In this document: positions 1 to 6,479 of the stretch, in pieces
Layout of the letters: each line of letters starts with the position of its first letter
Position numbering within the stretch: the first letter of the stretch is position 1
From: Azophilus sp964348115
Lineage (GTDB): Bacteria; Pseudomonadota; Gammaproteobacteria; Pseudomonadales; Azotimanducaceae
Length of the DNA stretch: 8,999 bases
Reading direction: 5' to 3'
Assembly: GCA_964348115.1 (NCBI GenBank)
Contig: CAYGBY010000163.1
Span: forward strand, 1-8,999
Translations under genes and position numbers: made by a program
Notes under the pieces: generated by a model
The model's database searches: none
Told to the model about the DNA's origin: nothing
Seen by the model: only the letters and a program-made list of their open reading frames with translations

Positions 1-172
1 CCCGGTGCTCGCCGACGTGCTGGCCTACGTGGACTGCGAACTGGCCCAGGAGCATGACGCCGGCGATCACACCATCGTCATCGGCCGGGTGGTGGACATG
101 GGCGTTTTTGAGGAGGAGCAGGGGCCGCTGCTGTACTGGCGGGGCGGCTACGGCAAATTCGCCCAGGCCTGA
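1..172 (+). CDS. Flavin reductase-domain protein, C-terminal fragment
   Basis: Only the last 56 residues are in the window (frame begins at base 2, TGA at 170-172). The translation contains VDCELAQEHDAGDHTIVIG, then VVDMG and PLLYWRGGYGKF. This is the usual end of the flavin reductase-like (DIM6/NTAB, HpaC-like) FMN-binding split-barrel domain: the C-x-L...GDHT..IG.V strand followed by the PLLY.RG.YG strand. Proteins of this family bind FMN or FAD and use NAD(P)H to supply reduced flavin to partner monooxygenases, or act as flavoproteins themselves. The gene converges on a luciferase-like oxidoreductase whose stop lies 60 bp away. A functional pairing is possible but not shown by the sequence. 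The substrate and the N-terminus cannot be judged. Confidence 0.85.
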   Translation, partial: PVLADVLAYVDCELAQEHDAGDHTIVIGRVVDMGVFEEEQGPLLYWRGGYGKFAQA

Positions 173-177
173 ACCCG

Positions 178-232
178 CGCCCTTTAGGCCTGCCCGAAGG
201 GCGCCCGGCGAAGGCGGCCTGTTCAAAGGTTC
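178..232 (+). repeat. Short dispersed repeat, left copy (inverted relative to the copy at 8952-8996)
   Basis: The convergent gap 173-232 holds CGCCCTTTAGGC (178-189) and TGTTCAAAGGTTC (220-232). On the minus strand the right edge of the window carries the same 12-mer (8985-8996) followed by TGTTCAGAGGTTC (8952-8964), a 12 of 13 match. The middle has diverged: 30 bp here against 20 bp there, with GGGC-nn-CCGG shared. The block also has small self-complementary segments (AGGCC at 186-190 with GGCCT at 216-220; GGGCGCCC at 199-206) that could form a weak hairpin between the converging genes. It ends exactly at the stop codon of the LLM gene. It is probably an old insertion-sequence end or small palindromic repeat. 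Identity is inferred. Confidence 0.55.
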
Positions 233-1105
233 TTAGGGCGCCAAGGCCTCCAGCGCCTCCCAGTGCAGGTCCCCGAACTGTCCGTTGGGGTTGACCGGCT
301 GAATGCAAACGTGGCTGGCGCCGGCGTCGAAGTGTTCCTGCACCCGTCGGCGGATGGCCTCCGCGTCGCCCCAGGCGAAGGTGGCGTCAATGAAGCGGTT
401 GCTGCCCTCGCCCTCGATGTCTGAAGCATCCAGCCCCATGCGCAGCCAGTTGTTGCGGTAGTTGGGCAGGCCCATGTACATGGCGGCGACGGGGCGGGCC
501 AGCGCCCGTGCCTTGGCTGGGTCCGTCTCCAGCACCACCTTCTGCTCCACGCACAGCCAGCTTTCCGGCCCTAGGATTTCCCGGGCCATGGCGGTATGGT
601 CTGGGGAGGTGAAGTAGGGATGGGCGCCTTGGGTCGCACTGCCGGCCAGGGCCAGCATCTTGGGCCCTAGTGCGGCGATGACGGTGGGCGGCTGCTGCGT
701 CGGGCGGGCGCCTTGGTAGGGGGAGGCCGCCATCTTCTCCAGGTACTCCTTCATGGTGGCCACCGGCGGCTTGTAGCGCAGGCCGCGCACACCCTCCACC
801 AGTGGTTTGTGGGAGACGCCCAGGCCCAGCAGAAAACGGCCGCCGGATTGCTCCGCCAAGGTCAGCTGCGCGGCCAGGGAGACGCCCGGTTCGCGGTGGT
901 AGATGTTGGCGATGCCGGTGGCGACGACCAGCCGCTTGGTGTTGGCCAACAGCCAGGAGGCCAGCACTAGGGGGTTGCGGCCCAAAGTCTCCGGTATCCA
1001 GAGCGCTGCGTAGCCCAAGGCTTCAATGCGCTGCGCGGTCTCCGCCGCCTGCGCCGCCGGCAGGCCGTCCAGAAAGTACCATACGCCGAGTTTCTCCAGT
1101 TCCAT
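233..1105 (-). CDS. LLM-class (luciferase-like) flavin/F420-dependent oxidoreductase
   Basis: A 290-residue protein of the bacterial luciferase-like TIM-barrel superfamily (PF00296 type). Visible family marks are LGVWYFLDG at the N-terminus (beta-1), the ALGYAALWIPE strand (about 29-39), RLVVATGIANIYHREP (58-73), LTLAEQSGGRFLLGLGVSH (81-99), a TVIAALGPKMLALA segment (141-154) and the C-terminal helix region RRVQEHFDAGASHVCIQP. The overall pattern resembles the group often labelled probable F420-dependent oxidoreductase (TIGR03620-like). Whether this organism uses F420 or FMN cannot be read from the sequence. The start is ATG at 1105, chosen for the AAGGAG ribosome site 7 bp upstream. A longer reading into the upstream gene has no support. 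It is the second gene of an operon with the crotonase-like gene, 25 bp downstream of that stop. Substrate unknown. Confidence 0.88.
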   Translation of the reverse strand: MELEKLGVWYFLDGLPAAQAAETAQRIEALGYAALWIPETLGRNPLVLASWLLANTKRLVVATGIANIYHREPGVSLAAQLTLAEQSGGRFLLGLGVSHKPLVEGVRGLRYKPPVATMKEYLEKMAASPYQGARPTQQPPTVIAALGPKMLALAGSATQGAHPYFTSPDHTAMAREILGPESWLCVEQKVVLETDPAKARALARPVAAMYMGLPNYRNNWLRMGLDASDIEGEGSNRFIDATFAWGDAEAIRRRVQEHFDAGASHVCIQPVNPNGQFGDLHWEALEALAP

Positions 1106-1112
1106 TGCCAAG

Positions 1113-1118
1113 CTCCTT
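1113..1118 (-). promoter_or_regulatory. Ribosome binding site of the LLM gene
   Basis: AAGGAG on the minus strand, 7 bp before ATG at 1105. It lies in the 25 bp gap after the crotonase-like gene and decides the start. The alternative upstream start would overlap the crotonase gene and give a non-homologous leader. Confidence 0.8.
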
Positions 1119-1130
1119 GCCGTTGCGCGC

Positions 1131-1940
1131 TCAGGCGCCTTTGAAGTTGCCCGGGCGCCGCTCGGAAACGGCGCGGATGCCTTCATAGGCGTCAGCGGTG
1201 GCGCGCAGCCATTGTTGTTCCGCCAATTCGTGCTCCGTGGCCTCGGCCACCCCTTGGGCCAGGCCGGCGCGCATGGTGGCGCGCACGGAAAGCACGGCCA
1301 GAGGGGCGTTTTCCGCTATCTCCCGGGCCAGTTCCACGGCCTTGGCGCGCAGGCTGTCGGCTTCGGTTAGGACATCCACCAGGCCGATGTCCAAGGCTTG
1401 CTGGCCGTTCAGCCGCCGTCCTGTGTAGAGCATCAGGTTTGCGGCCTGCTGGCCGACCACCCGGGGCAGGGTGACGGAAATGCCGAAGCCCTGGTGGATG
1501 CCCAGCTTCACGAAGTTGGCCGCAAAGCGGGCCCCAGGCGCAGCGACGCGGAAATCCGGCACCAAGGCCAAGCCCAAGCCGCCGCCGATGGCTGCGCCTT
1601 GGATGGCGCCGATGATGGGCTTCCTGTTGCCGAACAAGCGGGCCGCCTCCCGGTACAGCTTGCCGGTGGTGTTCCTGAAGCCGTCTTCGCTAAAATTGCT
1701 GCTGCCGCTGCCGTCGTCCCGCCCGGTGTCGAAGTTCGCTCCGGCGCAGAAGGATTTGCCTTGCGCCGCCAGCACTAGCGCCCGGCAGTCCGGGTTTTCG
1801 TCGAGGCTGTCAAAGGCGTCCGCAATTTGCCCGATCAGGCTGTGGTCGAAGAAGTTGTGCGGCGGACGCTGGATTTCCACCGTCGCCACATGGCGGTCAA
1901 GCGATACGGAGATGTCCGCATACTGGCCGAAACCGGTCAT
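1131..1940 (-). CDS. Enoyl-CoA hydratase/isomerase (crotonase) family protein lacking both classical Glu residues
   Basis: A 269-residue crotonase-fold protein, the family's usual length. These enzymes act on acyl-CoA thioesters, stabilising an enolate in an oxyanion hole. The two oxyanion-hole elements are clear: FCAGANF (64-70) and GAAIGGGLGLAL (115-126). In rat enoyl-CoA hydratase, Glu144 lies in GGGCE and Glu164 in FGQPE. Here the matching positions are Gly123 (GGGLG) and Phe143 (FAANF), so neither catalytic acid is present. LGIHQGFGISVTLPR (146-160) fits a known bacterial subgroup with a similar loop, recalled from memory. Hydration is therefore unlikely by the classical route; another crotonase chemistry or thioester-binding role is possible. 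The start is taken as ATG 1940, with GGGG several bases upstream. A TTG at 1952 is an alternative without a ribosome site. First gene of an operon with the LLM oxidoreductase. Confidence 0.88.
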   Translation of the reverse strand: MTGFGQYADISVSLDRHVATVEIQRPPHNFFDHSLIGQIADAFDSLDENPDCRALVLAAQGKSFCAGANFDTGRDDGSGSSNFSEDGFRNTTGKLYREAARLFGNRKPIIGAIQGAAIGGGLGLALVPDFRVAAPGARFAANFVKLGIHQGFGISVTLPRVVGQQAANLMLYTGRRLNGQQALDIGLVDVLTEADSLRAKAVELAREIAENAPLAVLSVRATMRAGLAQGVAEATEHELAEQQWLRATADAYEGIRAVSERRPGNFKGA

Positions 1941-1969
1941 CGAGTGCCCCAATAGTTGCCGAAACGATC

Positions 1970-3313
1970 ATGTTAGATCAAAACAACGGGCGGCGCCCAA
2001 GCATGTGGCAATTGGCGTTCCCCTCCATTCTCGGCAACTTCTCCTACACGGTGGTGGGCATGGTGCAGACCAAGTTCGTCGCTGCGCTGGGCGCGGAGGC
2101 CTTGGCGGCGGTTGGGGCCGGCCAGCGGGTGTTCTTCGCCATGCAGGCGGTGCTGATTGCGGTGAGCGCCGGAACCACGGCGCTGGTGGCCCAAGCCTGG
2201 GGGGCGGGGGACTATCGGGAGGCGTCCCGGGTGACCATGGCGTCCTTGGTGCTCGGCTGCCTGTTCGCTTTCATCGTCATGCTCTTCGGGGTATTCGGCG
2301 CACGCGCCATAGCAGGGCTGTTTGGGCTGGATCCGCATACCCTGGACTTGGCCGCCGCCAATATCCGCACGTTGAGCTTTTTCAACTTGGCCTTTGCCGT
2401 CACCTTCGTGCTCAGCGCGGCGTTGCGGGCGTCCGGGGATGCCTGGTCGCCCCTGTGGATTGGCTTCGGCGTCAACCTGCTGAACCTGCCGCTGCTCTAT
2501 GTGCTCATTTTTGGCCGCTACGGCTTTCCGGCCTTGGGCGTGGTCGGGGCCGCGGCCGCCATCGGCGTCTCCTTCAGCCTGGGCGCCCTGCTGCTGCTGA
2601 CCCTGTGGCTGAAGCAGAAGTTTCGGGTGCGTCATGTGGCGGGCGGCTGGTGGCGCAGGGCGCGGCTGCGGCGGTTGTTGGACATCGGCTATCCGGCGGC
2701 CCTGGAGCAGATGGTGTTTCAGGTGGGGTTTTTCATCTTCCTGATGCTCATCGGCAACTTCTACGGCACCGAGGCGTTCGCCGCATACAACGTTGGCGCC
2801 AACATACTGATGGTCTGCATCACTGTGGGCTTCGGCTTCTCCATTGCCGGGTCCACCCTGGTGGGACAGCACTTGGGCGCTGGAGACCATCCTGGGGCGG
2901 TGCGCAGCGGGTGGCGGGCCACCGCCTTCGCCGCGCTGTCCATGGCCGCCCTGGCGCTGCTGGTGGCGGCCTTCGCCCCTGAACTGGCGGCCTGGTTGCT
3001 GGGCGATGAGCCGCTGACGTTGGAGTACACCCTGTACTTCATTTACGTCCTCGGGGCCATGATGCCTTTGCTGGGGGTGGAGTTCGCCATCGGCGGCGCC
3101 CTGCGCGGCGCCGGGGATACGCGCTTTCCCCTGGTTGCGACCTTTCTGGGCCTCATCGCCATGCGCTGTGGGCTGGCGGCGCTGTTTACCTATTTGGGCC
3201 TGTCCGTGCACTGGGTCTATGCTGCGTTGATTGCGGACTACGTGCTGAAGGCGGCGTTGCTGATCGAGCGCTTTCGGCGGGGGCGGTGGAAAATTCCCGC
3301 TAGGCTGGACTGA
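1970..3313 (+). CDS. MATE-family multidrug/toxin efflux transporter
   Basis: A 447-residue inner-membrane protein, the normal MATE length, with about twelve hydrophobic segments in two homologous halves (roughly residues 14-175 and 235-397). Typical family text includes LAFPSILGNFSYTVVGMVQTK in the first helix, AVSAGTTALVAQAWGAGD in helix 2, LSAALRASGDAWSPLW near helix 5, and its second-half counterpart GGALRGAGDTRFPL. GSTLVGQHLGAGD in the second half mirrors ALVAQAWGAGD, showing the internal duplication. MATE proteins export cationic or amphipathic compounds using a Na+ or H+ gradient; the ion and substrate cannot be told here. ATG 1970 is used. ATG 2003 is an alternative giving an N-terminus 11 residues shorter, and neither has a clear ribosome site. 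It is divergent from the crotonase gene by 29 bp and probably co-transcribed with the downstream glycosylase gene. Confidence 0.93.
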   Translation: MLDQNNGRRPSMWQLAFPSILGNFSYTVVGMVQTKFVAALGAEALAAVGAGQRVFFAMQAVLIAVSAGTTALVAQAWGAGDYREASRVTMASLVLGCLFAFIVMLFGVFGARAIAGLFGLDPHTLDLAAANIRTLSFFNLAFAVTFVLSAALRASGDAWSPLWIGFGVNLLNLPLLYVLIFGRYGFPALGVVGAAAAIGVSFSLGALLLLTLWLKQKFRVRHVAGGWWRRARLRRLLDIGYPAALEQMVFQVGFFIFLMLIGNFYGTEAFAAYNVGANILMVCITVGFGFSIAGSTLVGQHLGAGDHPGAVRSGWRATAFAALSMAALALLVAAFAPELAAWLLGDEPLTLEYTLYFIYVLGAMMPLLGVEFAIGGALRGAGDTRFPLVATFLGLIAMRCGLAALFTYLGLSVHWVYAALIADYVLKAALLIERFRRGRWKIPARLD

Positions 3314-3324
3314 CCGGGGGCGCC

Positions 3325-4209
3325 ATGCCGGAAGCGCCAGATCTGTGTGTCTATCAGGAGCATCTTGAAGCTAGGCTGGCCGGCGCCGTGCTGCGGCAGG
3401 TGCGGCTGATCAGCCCCTTTGTGCTGCGCTCCGTCACGCCCGGGGTGGATGAGATCTGCGGCCGGGCGGTGCTGGGCGTCCAACGGCTGGCGAAGCAGTT
3501 GGTGGTTGCGTTGGCGCAGGATTACTTCATGGTCATCCATCTAATGGTTTCCGGGCGCCTGCAGTGGCGGGCGGCCGGTGCGGGCAAGTTCGGGCGCAAT
3601 GTGCTGGCGGCGTTCGTTTTTTCCTCCGGCGCCCTGGTGTTCACCGAGGCCAGCAGAACAAGGCGGGCGTCCTTGCGCCTAGTGCAGGGGCGGGAGGCGC
3701 TGGCGGCCTTGCATCCGGGCGGCTTGGACGTGCTGACCGTCGGCTTGGACGCCTTTGCCGCGCGGCTGCGCGCCAGCAACCACACCCTGAAGCGGGCGCT
3801 GACGGATCAGCGGGTGCTGGCCGGCATCGGCAACGCCTACTCCGATGAAATTCTGCTGCGGGCCAAGCTTTCCCCGTTCAAGCGCGCGGGCGCCCTGAAT
3901 GATGGGGAGGTCGAGCGGCTGTTCGCTGCCTGCCGCTCCGTGCTGCGGGAGTGGGCGGAGCGCCTGCGGCGCAAGGCTGGCGACAAGTTTCCCAGAAGGG
4001 TGACCGCCTTCCATAGGGAAATGGCGGTGCACGGCAAGTATCGGCAGCCCTGCCCGGTGTGCGGCGCGCCGGTGCAGCGCATCGTCTATGCGCAGAATGA
4101 GGCCAACTACTGCGCCAAATGCCAGACCGGCGGGCGGTTGCTGGCGGACCGCTCCCTTTCCCGCCTGTTGAAGGACAACTGGCCTAAGCGCCTGGAGGAT
4201 CTGGAGTAG
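3325..4209 (+). CDS. Fpg/Nei-family DNA glycosylase (divergent Fpg subgroup)
   Basis: A 294-residue base-excision-repair enzyme of the Fpg/Nei family, which removes oxidised bases and cleaves the abasic site. The N-terminus MPEAPDL supplies the catalytic Pro (exposed after Met removal) and Glu. Lys57 in RLAKQLV fits the conserved phosphate-contacting Lys. GIGNAYSDEIL (167-177, Asn170) is the helix-two-turn-helix motif. A C-terminal zinc finger has Cys243, 246, 263 and 266 with C-x2-C-x16-C-x2-C spacing. Differences from classical Fpg: HLMVSG replaces HLGMSG (72-77), and TEASRTRRASL (107-117) replaces the DPRRFG loop, so the residues that fill the space left by the flipped base differ. This suggests a distinct substrate preference (inference). 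The start has GGGGG about 6 bp upstream. It lies 11 bp after the MATE gene, so co-transcription is likely. Confidence 0.93.
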   Translation: MPEAPDLCVYQEHLEARLAGAVLRQVRLISPFVLRSVTPGVDEICGRAVLGVQRLAKQLVVALAQDYFMVIHLMVSGRLQWRAAGAGKFGRNVLAAFVFSSGALVFTEASRTRRASLRLVQGREALAALHPGGLDVLTVGLDAFAARLRASNHTLKRALTDQRVLAGIGNAYSDEILLRAKLSPFKRAGALNDGEVERLFAACRSVLREWAERLRRKAGDKFPRRVTAFHREMAVHGKYRQPCPVCGAPVQRIVYAQNEANYCAKCQTGGRLLADRSLSRLLKDNWPKRLEDLE

Positions 4210-4221
4210 CCCGGCCTGGCC

Positions 4222-4236
4222 GGCGCCAACGGCGCT
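4222..4236. terminator. Weak hairpin between convergent genes
   Basis: The 65 bp convergent gap 4210-4274 contains GCGCC-AAC-GGCGC (4223-4235), a perfect 5 bp stem extendable by one G-T pair. It is placed 14 bp past the glycosylase stop. No T run follows on either strand, so a factor-independent terminator is not well supported. Nothing else is seen in the gap. Confidence 0.25.
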
Positions 4237-4274
4237 ATCCCCAATACCCTCGGATGCCCGGAAGCTCTGGCCGC

Positions 4275-5345
4275 TCAGCCGCGCAAGGCCGTCGATGAAA
4301 GGTCCATGCGAAACTCCCCTTCGCCAACGCCAATGCAGATGTCCCGCAGCGCCTTGGGCATGGCGGCGCGGTCCAGTTCCTGAAAGCCGCTGGCCGTCTT
4401 GCGGCCAAAGGCCAGAAACCGCGTCTGCAGGGCGGCCAGCGCAGCCACCGCCCGGTCGCGCCCTGGGACGCCGCCGTAGTAGCGTGGCTGCGCGATGCGG
4501 GTCAGGGTGTCCATGCCCACCACGAAAACGGCGCCCGGAAACTGCTCCGCCTTGGCCACAAAGGTGGGCAGGCGGGTCAGCCACACCGGGCGGTTGAACT
4601 GGGCCAGCCGCCGCTCTATTTCCCGGTAGTCCAACAGGGGCTTGTCGGGGTTCTCCACGGAAAGCTCGAATGCGCCAACCCGTCCAAGGCGGGCCTCGGC
4701 GATGGCCATCATGCGCAAATGCCCCTCGTGCAGGGGGTTGAAGGCGCCGGGAAAGATCAGCTTGGCGTCATGATCCGTCCGCGCCACTTGATCGGCGCCC
4801 AAGATAAGCCTCCGCCATGGCTCGGGCGCGGTCACTCGTTGCACGGCAACGTTCCCAGTTGCGGCGGGTCCTGTTTCCGCCGCCGGTTCGCCGCACCCCA
4901 GTGCGCTGAGCAGCGTCCGCCAGGCCTGCTCCGCCAAGTCCGCTTCCTGGGCGGCCCTTCCCCCCCTGAGCTGAATTTCGCAATGGCTGGTGTGCGCCAA
5001 TGTTTGGGTGGCGATGTGGGCGCGGCAGGCGCCGCGCTTCGTCCGGTCCGTCGCCAGGCTGGCGGTCAGGCCGAAGCCGAATGTCGGCTGCACGGCGAAT
5101 CTCTGCGCCCGTTGGAACGCCGTCATGGCCAGGGCCCGCGCGGTGGCGCCGCTGCAGGCCTGCTGGGGCTGACCGCCCAGCAGGTCCGCAAGACTGGCTT
5201 CGGCATAGGGCACCCGCGCCTCAAGCAGGGTGCGGGAGGCGCCGGCGGCGCCCAGCAGCTCGCTGAGAAAGCTGGCCCCGCCGCCGGTCAGGTGCACCAC
5301 CCCTTGCCAGGGACTGTTGTGCAGCCGTTGCGCCCGTTCACTCAT
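4275..5345 (-). CDS. Fusion protein: degenerate CinA-C/PncC-like domain + NadD-like nucleotidyltransferase domain
   Basis: A 356-residue, apparently soluble protein with two parts. Residues about 10-150 resemble the CinA C-terminal (NMN deamidase, PncC) fold: HLTGGGASFLSELLG, GASRTLLEARVPYAEASLADLLG, a helical ALAMTAFQRAQ segment and GFGLTASLATDRTKRG. The active-site Ser of the ESCTGG motif is His18 here, the Lys of the YSxxAK motif is Leu, and the GPGG loop is lost, so deamidase activity is unlikely. Residues about 196-356 form a nucleotidyltransferase domain with GAFNPLHEGHL (HxGH, 206-209), VVGMDTL (275-281) and LSSTALR (349-355, the ISSTxxR equivalent). This is the signature of NMN/NaMN adenylyltransferases and related cytidylyltransferases, which use ATP or CTP. 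Substrate unproven; pyridine-nucleotide metabolism is the leading guess. ATG 5345 is the only sensible start and has no clear ribosome site. Confidence 0.82.
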   Translation of the reverse strand: MSERAQRLHNSPWQGVVHLTGGGASFLSELLGAAGASRTLLEARVPYAEASLADLLGGQPQQACSGATARALAMTAFQRAQRFAVQPTFGFGLTASLATDRTKRGACRAHIATQTLAHTSHCEIQLRGGRAAQEADLAEQAWRTLLSALGCGEPAAETGPAATGNVAVQRVTAPEPWRRLILGADQVARTDHDAKLIFPGAFNPLHEGHLRMMAIAEARLGRVGAFELSVENPDKPLLDYREIERRLAQFNRPVWLTRLPTFVAKAEQFPGAVFVVGMDTLTRIAQPRYYGGVPGRDRAVAALAALQTRFLAFGRKTASGFQELDRAAMPKALRDICIGVGEGEFRMDLSSTALRG

Positions 5346-5457
5346 TGATCAGCCGGTGGTTCCGTCGGCGTAAAGTTTCCAATTGAAGTGCTGTTGCGGT
5401 CGCCTTGCGGAGAAGCGTCGGCGCGGCCGTTGCTGCAGGCCGGCCTTGGTTCGCCGG

Positions 5458-5473
5458 AAGCGCGGCGCCGCTT
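5458..5473. other. Inverted repeat in the 143 bp gap 5346-5488
   Basis: AAGCG (5458-5462) and CGCTT (5469-5473) flank a 6 bp GC centre; GCGGCGCCGC inside is itself palindromic. It lies 15 bp beyond the end of the hydrolase frame. Read on the plus strand it is followed by TTTTC (the third and fourth T's of that run could extend the stem by G-T pairs), but no plus-strand gene precedes it; on the hydrolase strand no T run follows. It may mark the 3' end of the hydrolase transcript. No convincing promoter for the 4275-5345 gene was found in the rest of the gap. Confidence 0.25.
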
Positions 5474-5488
5474 TTCAAGGGGGCCAAG

Positions 5489-6358
5489 TCACTGCCTGAG
5501 GAAGGCGCGGGTCAGGGCCAGAAATTTCTCCAGTTGGTCGTGATGCACCCAGTGGCCGGCGTTGGCTACGCTCTCCACCTGCACGTTCTGGAAGTGCCGC
5601 ACCCGGCCGTCCTCCGCTGGATTGGAGGCCCAGCTTTCCTTGCCGTGGAATAGCAGCGTGGGGCAGCTGATGCGCTGGTAAAGCGCCTCCTGCTCATGCT
5701 ACGGCAGCCCGATGGGCGGAAAGGCGCGCACGTAGTTGTCGAACTTCCAGCTGTAGGTGCCGTCTTCGTTCTGGTAGCTGCCGTGGATGGTCAGGTGCCG
5801 GGCCTGCCGTTCGGTGAGGTGGGGGTTCTCCGTCTGCATCCGCTCGTAGGCGTCCTCCAGGGAGTTGTAGCGGCGCGGGATGCGCCCGGCGATCTGGCGC
5901 AGATCATCGATCCAGGCGTTCAGGCGCACGTGGGGGGGCTGGTTGACGCGCTCCTTGATGATGGCTGGGGGCGGCCCCATGCCTTCGATGGACACCAGCT
6001 TGATCACCATTTCCGGGTACAGCCCGCTGTACAGCAAAGAGATGGCGCCGCCTAGGGAATGGCCAATGATCGTCACTGGCGCATGCTTGCGTTGATGCAG
6101 CAGTTGGGCGATGTCATAGACGTAGTCCACCTGCTCGTAGCTGCCCCCCAGCAGCCATTGGGAATCCCCATGGCCGCGCAGGTCCGGGGCGATTATGTGG
6201 TAGTCGTCGCGCAAGGCCTCCGCCACCCAGTCCCAGTTGCGGCAGTGGTCGCGGCCGCCATGCACCAGCAGCATGGGCGGGGCGCCGTCGTTGCCCCAGT
6301 CCACGTAGTGCAGGCGCAGACGCTGCGAGAAGTAGGTATGTGAGGTCGGTCCTTCCAT
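5489..6358 (-). pseudogene. Alpha/beta hydrolase interrupted by one in-frame TAG
   Basis: Reading from ATG 6358 gives MEGPTSHTYFSQRLRLHYVDWG, the oxyanion segment LLVHGGRDHCRNWDW, APDLRGHGDS and the nucleophile elbow GHSLGG (Ser101), all standard for the alpha/beta hydrolase fold. After RAFPPIGLP (219 residues) there is TAG at 5699-5701. The same frame then continues for 69 codons to TGA at 5489-5491. It encodes LLFHGKESWASNPAEDGR (the strand carrying the acid region) and VANAGHWVHHDQLEKFLALTRAFL, which is the usual catalytic-His and last-helix segment. The full frame of 289 residues matches normal family length, so this is one gene with a single stop, not two genes. No start codon with a ribosome site follows the TAG. 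A recent nonsense change, a sequencing error or suppression are all possible. A TTG at 6370 is an alternative start. Confidence 0.85.
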
Positions 6359-6424
6359 TGTTTGCGTCAATCCCGGTTGTGGTTTTCCGGTGGCGGCGCC
6401 CGTTGCTCAAATGCGCCCGACATT

Positions 6425-6450
6425 CCCGCCCCCGCGCCCTGCGGGGCGGG
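6425..6450. repeat. GC-rich inverted repeat upstream of hydrolase
   Basis: CCCGCCCC (6425-6432) and GGGGCGGG (6443-6450) are a perfect 8 bp inverted repeat around a 10 bp centre. It sits in the 121 bp gap between the symporter stop and the hydrolase start. It could form a very stable hairpin in the read-through transcript. No T run follows it in the transcribed direction (minus), where AATGTC comes next. Confidence 0.6.
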
Positions 6451-6453
6451 CGT

Positions 6454-6470
6454 CCCGGCGCAACGCCGGG
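6454..6470. repeat. Second hairpin just past the symporter stop
   Basis: CCCGGCG-CAA-CGCCGGG is a perfect 7 bp stem with a 3-base loop, 9 bp beyond the symporter stop codon and 3 bp from the neighbouring 8 bp hairpin. Placement fits a 3'-end stabilising or transcription-stopping structure for the SMP-30/AgcS operon. Lack of a T run on the minus strand argues against a simple factor-independent terminator. A REP-like dispersed palindrome is another reading. Confidence 0.6.
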
Positions 6471-6479
6471 GTTTCGCCA

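Noticed and set aside
1471..2982. A 503-codon open frame on the plus strand spanning the crotonase gene and much of the MATE gene
   Set aside because: It runs antisense through the crotonase gene and out of frame through MATE, is rich in Arg, Gly and Pro, and matches no family; it is a high-GC shadow frame.
1973..3211. A 412-codon minus-strand frame opposite the MATE gene
   Set aside because: Its translation is Gln-, His- and Gly-rich without domain features, as expected from the complement of a membrane-protein gene.
5489..5698. The part after TAG as a separate small gene
   Set aside because: AGGAGG occurs shortly after TAG, but no ATG, GTG or TTG in frame follows at proper distance, and the peptide is plainly the C-terminal piece of an alpha/beta hydrolase.
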